From the NCBI GenBank assembly GCA_035690425.1, contig DASSKO010000034.1, forward strand, positions 1-13,148: a stretch of DNA of 13,148 bases. Direction: 5' to 3'. Of this stretch, positions 7,233-13,081 are shown in pieces. A program made the position numbers and the translations under genes. Position 1 is the stretch's first letter, and every line of letters begins with the position of its first letter. This DNA comes from DASSKO01 sp035690425 (GTDB lineage Bacteria; Actinomycetota; Actinomycetes; Propionibacteriales; Nocardioidaceae). Under the pieces are notes generated by a model. The model had not been told where the DNA came from. It made no database searches and saw nothing but the letters and a program-made list of their open reading frames with translations.

Positions 7233-8036
7233 ATGGATGCCCAGATCGACACCCAGACCGACGCACCAGGCGACGCCCGGACCGGCACGCCGGCGAGGAC
7301 CCGCACCCTCACCGTCGCCTCCCGGTTCTGTGGGCCACCGCGCTCCGGCAACGGCGGCTACACCGCCGGCCTGCTTGCAGCCCGGCTGCCGACCGGCCCG
7401 CGCAGCGGGGTACGGGTGCGGTTGCGGTTGCCTACACCGCTCGACGTCGACCTCTCCGTGCACCTGCTCCCCGACCCCGTGGAAGGCGCCGTGACGAGCG
7501 CGCGGCTGCTGCACGGCGCCGACCTGGTCGCCGAGGCACAGACCGTCGAGGCCGACATCACCCCGGTCGACGCCGTCACCCTGGCCGACGCCTGCGAGGC
7601 CGAGCAGCAGTACGCCGGACTGCGCGCGCACCCCTTCCCCACCTGCTTCACCTGCGGCCCCGACCGCGAGCCCGGCGACGGGCTTCGGCTGGCTCCCGGC
7701 CCCGTGCCCGGCCGGAGTACGGCGTGCACGTGGAGTCCGGACGCGTCCCTCGACGACGGCGAGGGTCTGGTGGGCGAGGAGTTCGTGTGGGCGGCGCTGG
7801 ACTGCCCCGGTGGGTGGACCGCAGACCTGCAGGGCCGGCCGATGGTGCTCGGCGAGATCACCGCGCAGATCGACGGCCGGGTCGAGGTCGGCGAACGGCA
7901 CGTCGTGATGGGCCGGCTGCTCGGCGAGGCGGGTCGCAAGACCCACACGGCCACCACGATCTACGACTCCGACGGCCGGGTGGTCGCCCGGGCCGAGCAC
8001 GTCTGGATCGCGGTGGACCCCGCCGCGTTCGGCTGA
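7233..8036 (+). CDS. Thioesterase-like (double hot-dog type) conserved protein
   Basis: The 267-residue product starts with a polar, Asp/Thr-rich tail of about 25 residues and then a fold entry SRFCGPPRSGNGGYTAGLLAARL. Gly-rich turns of this sort introduce the long helix in hot-dog acyl-CoA thioesterases. A second half begins at about 185 with VWAALDCPGGW, followed by PMVLGEITAQI and a closing strand AEHVWIAVD. The two-part layout suggests two hot-dog modules in one chain. Between them is CFTCGPDREPGDGLRL (138-153) with a CxxC pair that may bind a metal or form a redox pair. The frame stays open upstream, but ATG 7233 is the first sensible start; the extension would run antisense through the repressor gene. 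No strong ribosome binding site is seen. Assignment to the superfamily rests on pattern memory and no catalytic residue can be named. Confidence 0.65.
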   Translation: MDAQIDTQTDAPGDARTGTPARTRTLTVASRFCGPPRSGNGGYTAGLLAARLPTGPRSGVRVRLRLPTPLDVDLSVHLLPDPVEGAVTSARLLHGADLVAEAQTVEADITPVDAVTLADACEAEQQYAGLRAHPFPTCFTCGPDREPGDGLRLAPGPVPGRSTACTWSPDASLDDGEGLVGEEFVWAALDCPGGWTADLQGRPMVLGEITAQIDGRVEVGERHVVMGRLLGEAGRKTHTATTIYDSDGRVVARAEHVWIAVDPAAFG

Positions 8037-8045
8037 CGCCTCCCT

Positions 8046-8073
8046 CAGCGGGCCGGCGATCGACCGCCCGCTG
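8046..8073 (+). terminator. Stem-loop after the thioesterase-like gene
   Basis: cagcgggc (8046-8053) and gcccgctg (8066-8073) form a perfect 8-bp GC-rich stem with a 12-nt loop, starting 9 bp after the stop codon. There is no U-tract, which is usual for actinobacterial terminators. Its right arm shares three bases with the next palindrome. Confidence 0.45.
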
Positions 8074-8101
8074 TCTCGGACACGTAGTGTGTCCAAGACA
8101 G
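8071..8101. promoter_or_regulatory. 31-bp palindrome upstream of the glucosidase gene (operator candidate)
   Basis: ctgtctcggacac (8071-8083) and gtgtccaagacag (8089-8101) are 13-bp inverted arms with one mismatch pair and a 5-bp centre (gtagt). Its length and symmetry fit a dimeric repressor site about 70 bp before the glucosidase start. An RNA hairpin is the other reading. No regulator gene lies next to it. Confidence 0.45.
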
Positions 8102-8159
8102 CACAGATACAGGACAGGTCCTGGCCGGCACCGGCCCAGACCTGCGCACGACCACCCCC

Positions 8160-8165
8160 GGAGGA
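8160..8165 (+). promoter_or_regulatory. Ribosome binding site fixing the glucosidase start
   Basis: GGAGGA lies 6 nt before GTG 8172 and selects this GTG as start; the next residues are an Asp/Thr-rich tail that would otherwise be doubtful. Confidence 0.75.
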
Positions 8166-8171
8166 ACCGCC

Positions 8172-9842
8172 GTGGCCGACACCCCACCCGCTACTGGCAC
8201 CGGCACCCACGCCGACCTGGACTCACGGCCGAGCGCGGACTCGACACGCTGGCGATGGTGGCAGGACGCCGTCTTCTACCAGATCTACGTGCGCAGCTTT
8301 GCCGACGCCAACGGTGACGGCATCGGCGATATCGCCGGCATCACCTCTCGGCTGCCTTACCTCGCGGGGCTCGGCGTCGACGCGATCTGGCTGACACCCT
8401 TCTACCGTTCGCCCCAGGCCGACCACGGCTACGACGTGGCCGACTACCGCGACGTCGACGACCTGTTCGGCACCTTGGACGACTTCGACGAGATGCTGGC
8501 GAGCGCGCACCACCTGGGCATCCGCGTGATCATCGACCTGGTCCCGAACCACTCCTCGGATGAGCACGCGTGGTTCCGGGCCGCGCTGGCCGCCGCGCCG
8601 GGCAGCCCGGAGCGGGCTCGCTACATCTTCCGTGACGGTCGGGGCAAAGACGGCACCGAGCCGCCCAACAACTGGCAGTCGGTCTTCGGCGGTCCGGCCT
8701 GGACCCGAGTCTCCGACGGACAGTGGTACCTGCACCTGTTCGACGCGCGCCAGCCCGACTTCGACTGGAACAACCCGGAGGTCGGCGACGAGTTCGAGTC
8801 GATCCTGCGGTTCTGGCTCGACCGCGGAGTCAACGGCTTCCGGGTCGACGTGGCCCACGGACTGATCAAGGCACCCGGACTACCCGACGCCGACCCGGCG
8901 CTGGCCGAAGGGACCACGGGCGGCGGCATCGACGAGGCGATGGCCGAGCGCGGGCGCCCCTACTGGGACCAGCCGGGCGTGCACGAGGTCTACCGCCGGT
9001 GGCATCGGGTGCTGGCCTCCTACGACGGCGACCGGATGGCCGTCGCCGAGGCATGGGTCGACAACGCGGAGGCCATGGCCCGCTACGTCCGAGACGACGA
9101 GCTGCAGCAGGCGTTCAACTTCCACTGGCTGGAGAGCGAGTGGTCGGCTGCTGAGTTCCGCCGCGTCGTCGAGGAGACCTTCGCCGCGGTCGACCCCGTC
9201 GGCGCGACACCGACCTGGGTGCTCAGCAACCACGACGTCGACCGGCACGTGTCGCGCTTCGGTGGTGGCGCGGTCGGGTTGGCACGGGCGCGAGCGGCCA
9301 CCGCGATGATGCTGGCGCTGCCGGGATCGGCCTACATCTACGCCGGTGAGGAGCTCGGGCTGCCGCAGGTCGCCGTACCCGAGAGTGCGCGACAGGACCC
9401 CACCTGGCTGCGCGGCCGCGGAGTCGGGCGCGACGGGTGCCGGGTGCCGATGCCCTGGAGCGGTGACGCCCCGCCGTACGGCTTCGGCCCCGACGGTGCC
9501 ACGCCGTGGCTGCCGCAACCCGACCTGTGGGCGCAGCTCAGCGTCGCCGCACAGGAGCACGACGACGACTCCACGCTGGCGCTCTACCAGCGCCTGCTGG
9601 CGGTGCGCCACGAGCTGCTGCACGAGCTCGGCACCGGCGTCGAGTTCATCTCCCGGTCCGACGACGTGCTGGCCCTACGCCGTGACGCCCTCGTGTGCGC
9701 GGTCAACTGCGGGTCGACGAGCGCCGACATCAGCGACCTCGTCGACCCGAGCACGCTGGTGCTGGCCACCGGTGCCGAGCAGCAGGCGCGCACCGGGACG
9801 CTCGCTGCCGACACCGCGGCCTGGTTCCACCCCGGTCGGTGA
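8172..9842 (+). CDS. GH13 alpha-glucosidase / oligo-glucosidase
   Basis: The 556-residue protein has the order of conserved regions of family GH13. After a polar tail of 25 residues it shows WWQDAVFYQIYVRSF, DLVPNHSS (122-129), QPDFDWNN (194-201), GFRVDVAHG with nucleophile D226, VAEAW with acid/base E293, and LSNHD with D355. The length and the lack of a signal peptide fit cytoplasmic alpha-glucosidases or oligo-1,6-glucosidases, which release glucose from the non-reducing end of maltose- or isomaltose-type oligosaccharides. Val after the nucleophile resembles alpha-1,6-active enzymes, but that rule is not safe in actinobacterial subfamilies. Trehalose synthase is less likely because its longer C-terminal part is absent. 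The start is fixed by GGAGGA 6 nt before GTG 8172. The gene stands alone behind an operator-like palindrome, with no sugar transporter beside it. Confidence 0.92.
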   Translation: MADTPPATGTGTHADLDSRPSADSTRWRWWQDAVFYQIYVRSFADANGDGIGDIAGITSRLPYLAGLGVDAIWLTPFYRSPQADHGYDVADYRDVDDLFGTLDDFDEMLASAHHLGIRVIIDLVPNHSSDEHAWFRAALAAAPGSPERARYIFRDGRGKDGTEPPNNWQSVFGGPAWTRVSDGQWYLHLFDARQPDFDWNNPEVGDEFESILRFWLDRGVNGFRVDVAHGLIKAPGLPDADPALAEGTTGGGIDEAMAERGRPYWDQPGVHEVYRRWHRVLASYDGDRMAVAEAWVDNAEAMARYVRDDELQQAFNFHWLESEWSAAEFRRVVEETFAAVDPVGATPTWVLSNHDVDRHVSRFGGGAVGLARARAATAMMLALPGSAYIYAGEELGLPQVAVPESARQDPTWLRGRGVGRDGCRVPMPWSGDAPPYGFGPDGATPWLPQPDLWAQLSVAAQEHDDDSTLALYQRLLAVRHELLHELGTGVEFISRSDDVLALRRDALVCAVNCGSTSADISDLVDPSTLVLATGAEQQARTGTLAADTAAWFHPGR

Positions 9843-9883
9843 GGGACACGTGAGGGACGCGTTCCGGCGGCCGGGATAAATCC

Positions 9884-9912
9884 TTGCGTGCCTGCGGCAC
9901 TGGACGTAATCT
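9884..9912 (+). promoter_or_regulatory. Sigma-70-type promoter of the micro-ORF RNA
   Basis: TTGCGT (9884-9889) and TAATCT (9907-9912) are separated by 17 bp, the ideal spacing. The predicted start is the A at about 9919, giving a 26-nt leader before the micro-ORF. No other gene on this strand could use it. Confidence 0.6.
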
Positions 9913-9924
9913 CGCCGTACACGG

Positions 9925-9939
9925 GAAAGGAGGTGGTCC
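9925..9939 (+). promoter_or_regulatory. Over-long Shine-Dalgarno sequence
   Basis: gaaaggaggtggtcc is complementary over 15 nt to the conserved 3' end of bacterial 16S rRNA (the reverse complement of GGATCACCTCCTTTC), with one G-U pair. It ends 5 nt before ATG 9945. Ordinary genes in the window show 4-7 nt. Confidence 0.8.
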
Positions 9940-9944
9940 AGCAG

Positions 9945-9983
9945 ATGAATTCTTTGCGGACTCGTGAGGTGGCTGCTCGCTAG
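9945..9983 (+). CDS. 12-codon micro-ORF (MNSLRTREVAAR)
   Basis: ATG 9945 is preceded by an exceptionally long ribosome binding site and a promoter with 17-bp spacing, and ends at TAG 9981-9983. The peptide has 12 residues, three of them Arg, and no run of one amino acid that would suggest a classic amino-acid attenuator. Its codons are less GC-biased at position 3 (AAT, TCT, TTG, ACT, CGT, GCT) than the window's normal genes, which is consistent with selection on the RNA itself. The last four codons and the stop form the hairpin at 9968-9993. Its function is unknown. It could be a leader peptide whose translation sets the RNA fold, or a functional micro-protein. Confidence 0.6.
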   Translation: MNSLRTREVAAR

Positions 9984-10110
9984 CAGCTCCACCGGCCACG
10001 CCGTACAGAGCGGCTGGCAATCCATAAGCAGTCACCCGACCCGCGGGCGCACCGGACAGTCCCCCGGTTGCCCTGCCGACAAGGCAGGAAGCCCGCGGGT
10101 CGCTGCTTGT

Positions 10111-10127
10111 CCGGCGCAGGTTGCCGG
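10111..10127. terminator. Small stem-loop between convergent RNA and endonuclease gene
   Basis: ccggc (10111-10115) and gccgg (10123-10127) form a 5-bp stem with a 7-nt loop in the 47-bp gap between the end of the three-way junction and the endonuclease stop. It could help to end either transcript; the evidence is weak. Confidence 0.25.
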
Positions 10128-10155
10128 CCGGATCCGCTACCGCCGAGGTGGCTGT

Positions 10156-11196
10156 CTACGGAGTCGGCATTGGTGCACTGCTCGGGTTGGACATCTTGCT
10201 GCGCACGACCCGGTGGAAGTTGACCGGGCAGCTGTCGAGCACTCTGCGAACCATGACCCCGAAGAACCGGCCAGGATCCAGTTCGGCGGGCACCGCGTCG
10301 CGACGCAGCCCCACCGGGGTTAGCTGGGCGACCAGTTCCGACAGCGCGTTCTGTGAGAGGTTTGCCGCCTCCCCGGCGTCAGTGTTCGTCGTCACCACAC
10401 CCGCTTCGACCAGGGGATCGTCATCATCGTCCGTCCCGCCATCGTCGGGATCGTCCGCAGGAGCACTGTCGAGCCAGTCGGGGATGACCAGACCGACGGC
10501 ATCGTATGCATCGTCCTCCTTGCCCAACTTGGTCAGCAGGTCGATCAGCCAGTCGGGCTTGTCCGGCTCCTGCGCCAGTGCCTTCGACCTGAGGCCATAC
10601 AGGAATCCGAGCGCTGACTGCGGGTGCCTCAGTCGAAGGTTCTTCGCGTCACCGTAGCTTTCCTCGACACGGTTGGCAGCGTTCTTGCCAAACGACGAAT
10701 CCATGCGCTTTGTAGACACCATCAGCTCCGGCCCGGTGTTCCAGGCGCTGATGACGACGTCCACCTGCTTGACGTAGTTCTTGCCGAGGACGTTCGCGCT
10801 GGCCGCGACTGCCCCCTTCACATCTCCCTTGGCGATCCGCGCCTCCAATGCCGTCCGTTGACGCGCCGGCAACGCCGACAGCAGTGCCGCGACCTCAGTT
10901 GGCAGCACTCGCGGTGCAGCCGGGCGCGGCCATACGGCGTCTCGGGCAAATCCTGCCCGCCGCAGCTCGTAGGAAGTCCACACATCGAGCGCGAGAGCGG
11001 GTACCCCCGACTGCGACGTGGCATTCAACAGCCTCGGCACCGCCAGCAACCAACACAGCGTCGCATAGTCCGGTCGATAAAGAAGGTCGCCACCGTCGTG
11101 GGACACGCACCACGGGTTGGGCTCGGCCGGCGTGGTCTCGGCCCGATAGATCAACTCATCGAAAAGTCGCCATCCTTGCGCCTTTACTGAAACCAA
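10156..11196 (-). CDS. Probable type II restriction endonuclease
   Basis: This gene lies directly behind a DNA adenine methyltransferase gene on the same strand, with 38 bp between. The 346-residue product contains VDVVISAWNTGPELMVSTKRM, counting D146, E157 and K163. This order of acidic residues and Lys on two strands resembles a PD-(D/E)xK nuclease core, although the spacing is not textbook. It is followed by a conserved-looking SSFGKNAANRVEESYGDAKNLR. Enzymes with a phrase of this kind occur in type II restriction systems, possibly XamI-like, but I cannot place it with certainty. An acidic linker (about 246-261, mostly Asp) leads to a C-terminal part. The start is TTG at 11196, chosen because GGAGG lies 6 nt upstream; the longer frame to 11298 would overlap the methyltransferase and lacks such a site. 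Base composition appears lower in GC than flanking genes, suggesting transfer. Confidence 0.65.
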   Translation of the reverse strand: MVSVKAQGWRLFDELIYRAETTPAEPNPWCVSHDGGDLLYRPDYATLCWLLAVPRLLNATSQSGVPALALDVWTSYELRRAGFARDAVWPRPAAPRVLPTEVAALLSALPARQRTALEARIAKGDVKGAVAASANVLGKNYVKQVDVVISAWNTGPELMVSTKRMDSSFGKNAANRVEESYGDAKNLRLRHPQSALGFLYGLRSKALAQEPDKPDWLIDLLTKLGKEDDAYDAVGLVIPDWLDSAPADDPDDGGTDDDDDPLVEAGVVTTNTDAGEAANLSQNALSELVAQLTPVGLRRDAVPAELDPGRFFGVMVRRVLDSCPVNFHRVVRSKMSNPSSAPMPTP

Positions 11197-11202
11197 ACCA
11201 GA

Positions 11203-11207
11203 CCTCC
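11203..11207 (-). promoter_or_regulatory. Ribosome binding site deciding a TTG start
   Basis: GGAGG on the minus strand lies 6 nt before TTG 11196. No ATG or GTG in the endonuclease frame has comparable support. Confidence 0.7.
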
Positions 11208-11234
11208 GACGCCGGCGAGCCTGCCGGCATGCTG

Positions 11235-12932
11235 TCACATCGGCAACTGGTCGATGCCGTATAGCCGTAGAGCCACGGCCGTCGCGGCTGCCGTGCATCT
11301 GCGATCGAACGCCTCGACAAGTGCCGCCCGATCCTCAGACGAGATGTCTGCATATCTTGGCACACGGATGCGACGCAAGTACTGTGCCTGGAACCGGAGA
11401 GTGCCACCACGCATTTTGACGCAGTAGGTCGACACAAACATCTCGGCGATGTCGCTCAACAGCAGGCCGCCGAGAACCTTGAGATCCCATTGGCTGCTCG
11501 TCAGCCAATACAGGTTATGGTGCGGATAGTGGCCCCCCGCTTCCAGCACCGGCCATATACGCGAGTTCATATCAGCAAAGAGCAGCTTGGGCGCATCGGT
11601 CAAAGAACTGTTCACGCGGTCAATGGTCCGATACCAGACCGGCTGGCGCTGAGCGACACTGCGCCGACGCAGATTGGCTTCATGCGACGCGTAGTATCCG
11701 GCCAGCTTCGGAAAAGCGGCAAGGTCTACCGGGCCGTGGTCATCCCACGGACTCACGAGGTAATTCCCAGACCACTGAAACTCCCCACTGCGTGTGTCGC
11801 GGACCATGGCCAGGGGAAGCATCTGCGACCGCTCAACCAGGTCCGGGTCCTGAGTGACGAACAACCGGTCGGCTCCGGTCGCGACTCCCACTCCTAGCCT
11901 GGTCCCCGTGGTCACGTCCTCGAGCAGGGGAAGCCGTTCCTCGATATCGGCGAGCACCGCCAACCGCTCGGGACTCCCCGTCGGCCAGGATGCCCCGCCG
12001 GAGAACCACCCGTCTAAGCGGGTGGCATGAACTCCACCTCGGCTGATCGGCCCATCGAAGGGCCGGCTGCACCAGTCGACGAGCTCTCGCGCCGAGTCCT
12101 CCGAGAACGCGGCATTGGCCTCCGCGACGACGACCGATCCTTGCTTTGCCCTCCTCATCACGGTGATCGCGGGATAGGCGGACACGTCGGCCTCGAAGGC
12201 GTCGACATCGTGGGCGACCGTCACCGACTCCACCGAGTAATTCCGGTCGACGAGCTCCCGCAGAGCCCTCCCGTATGAGTTGCGCATCCACCGGTCGGCG
12301 CAGATATATGCCAGGACTCCGTCGGCCCGCAAGGCAGCCAGTCCCACCTCATAGAACCCGACGAACAGGTCCGCCCGGCCCGACATGGTGCGGCAGCGAT
12401 TTCGGTAGGCACGCAGACGATGCTCCGGAAGAGCCTCCAACCGGACGTAGGGAGGATTACCGATGACGAAGTCGGCCGACTCCGGCCGGATGTGGGACTG
12501 GAGGATGAAGTCCCCCTCCCGCACCCAGTGCGTCGCCATCTCGGTCGCGGTCGCTTGCGGGATGGAGTGCCGCAGCAGCTCGTCGGAGACGGCTTGGCGA
12601 GCCGCCGCCACGTGTCCGGGCACCAGGTCGAAGGCAACGAGTGAGCCCATCGCCTCGTGAATCCCTCTGCCATGACGCTGACAACTCGCGATCAGCCGCT
12701 CGATCATCGGCAGCAGGAATGCCCCGGAGCCGCAGGCGGGCTCCACGGCTGTCAGCGCAGCAAGGTCTCGATCAGTCGTATAACCGGCCAGGTCCAGGAT
12801 CAGGTCCACGACCCAGCGCCGCGTGAACACGACACCGTGAGCCGCACCGTCCGGACGCGTGGCACCTAGGCGCTCGGCGTCGAGGTCGACCTCCGCAATG
12901 CTCAACAGCTCACCCTGTCTGTGTCGTGCCAT
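11235..12932 (-). CDS. Type II N6-adenine DNA methyltransferase, gamma class
   Basis: The 565-residue protein shows the gamma-class order of motifs. Counted from ATG 12932 these are motif X GVVFTRRWVVDLIL (33-46), SAM-binding motif I EPACGSGAF (64-72), AFDLVP (100-105), EGDFIL (139-144) and catalytic motif IV NPPY (159-162). A long C-terminal part holds a TaqI-like target recognition region, including LLFADMNSRIWPVLEAGGHY and RFQAQYLRRIRVP. The size is near that of stand-alone type II enzymes, not of the much larger type IIG fusions. It methylates the exocyclic amino group of adenine in a short site that cannot be predicted, and protects host DNA from the endonuclease encoded next. ATG 12932 is preferred; TTG 12944 is the only longer option because a stop precedes it. 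It lies behind pdxH on the same strand and GC content looks lower than in the chromosomal genes. Confidence 0.9.
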   Translation of the reverse strand: MARHRQGELLSIAEVDLDAERLGATRPDGAAHGVVFTRRWVVDLILDLAGYTTDRDLAALTAVEPACGSGAFLLPMIERLIASCQRHGRGIHEAMGSLVAFDLVPGHVAAARQAVSDELLRHSIPQATATEMATHWVREGDFILQSHIRPESADFVIGNPPYVRLEALPEHRLRAYRNRCRTMSGRADLFVGFYEVGLAALRADGVLAYICADRWMRNSYGRALRELVDRNYSVESVTVAHDVDAFEADVSAYPAITVMRRAKQGSVVVAEANAAFSEDSARELVDWCSRPFDGPISRGGVHATRLDGWFSGGASWPTGSPERLAVLADIEERLPLLEDVTTGTRLGVGVATGADRLFVTQDPDLVERSQMLPLAMVRDTRSGEFQWSGNYLVSPWDDHGPVDLAAFPKLAGYYASHEANLRRRSVAQRQPVWYRTIDRVNSSLTDAPKLLFADMNSRIWPVLEAGGHYPHHNLYWLTSSQWDLKVLGGLLLSDIAEMFVSTYCVKMRGGTLRFQAQYLRRIRVPRYADISSEDRAALVEAFDRRCTAAATAVALRLYGIDQLPM

Positions 12933-13081
12933 CTGCCCCGCCAATCATGACGTGTCATCGCATCGCCGCGCGGCCGCGACACCCTGTCGAAGGCTTGTTC
13001 GATCAGTGTGACATCGAGTTCCGACAGCGGGGGCTCCTCGCGTGCGGCCTCATGGCGCCAGGCGCTCGACCAGCCAGCCAT
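12902..13081 (-). CDS. Doubtful 59-codon ORF between pdxH and the methyltransferase
   Basis: An ATG at 13081, inside the end of pdxH, opens a frame of 59 codons that runs through the whole gap and ends inside the first codons of the methyltransferase. The middle (EEPPLSELDVTLIEQAFDRVSRPR) reads like a real amphipathic helix, but there is no ribosome binding site. It is not a helix-turn-helix of the restriction control-protein kind. It may be chance or a remnant of the sequence present before the restriction genes arrived. Otherwise the roughly 117-bp gap holds only the small palindrome near 12950. Confidence 0.2.
   Translation of the reverse strand: MAGWSSAWRHEAAREEPPLSELDVTLIEQAFDRVSRPRGDAMTRHDWRGRWHDTDRVSC
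12947..12958. promoter_or_regulatory. Short palindrome before the methyltransferase start
   Basis: atgac-gt-gtcat lies 15 bp upstream of ATG 12932. A symmetric site here could be an operator for self-control of the restriction system, but arms of 5 bp are easily met by chance. Confidence 0.25.

Larger units (their letters stand above)
9919..10108 (+). ncRNA. Structured small RNA with micro-ORF and three-way junction
   Basis: Downstream of the promoter the predicted transcript of about 190 nt can fold into several elements. A hairpin at 9968-9993 contains the micro-ORF stop codon. A smaller stem (9992-9997 with 10012-10017) follows. The long closing helix comprises aagcag/ctgctt (10026-10031 with 10103-10108), a 5-nt bulge, and 12 pairs (10037-10048 with 10091-10102). 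Inside the helix are two arms: accgg/ccggt (10051-10055 with 10064-10068) and cctgcc/ggcagg (10072-10077 with 10083-10088, loop gacaa). Nested, perfectly pairing arms of this kind are unlikely by chance and indicate a selected RNA. I do not recognise a named class. No open reading frame follows on the strand, so it is not an obvious leader of a downstream gene; the 3' end and any terminator role are uncertain. Confidence 0.6.

Noticed and set aside
7140..8210. Minus-strand frame of 356 codons
   Set aside because: It is antisense to the thioesterase-like gene; it is Gly/Arg/Val low complexity and shows no domain.
9925..9939. A 16S rRNA 3' end or rRNA fragment
   Set aside because: The plus strand here resembles the complement of the rRNA tail, that is a Shine-Dalgarno sequence; no further rRNA similarity surrounds it.
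10026..10108. A tRNA or tRNA-like attachment site
   Set aside because: The fold has only two internal hairpins and no anticodon or T-loop consensus, so a tRNA is not supported.
10624..11190. Plus-strand frame of 188 codons
   Set aside because: It is antisense to the endonuclease gene, without a ribosome binding site or motif.
11197..11298. Upstream extension of the endonuclease gene into the methyltransferase
   Set aside because: The extension is Arg-rich and overlaps the conserved end of the methyltransferase, while TTG 11196 has GGAGG at ideal spacing.
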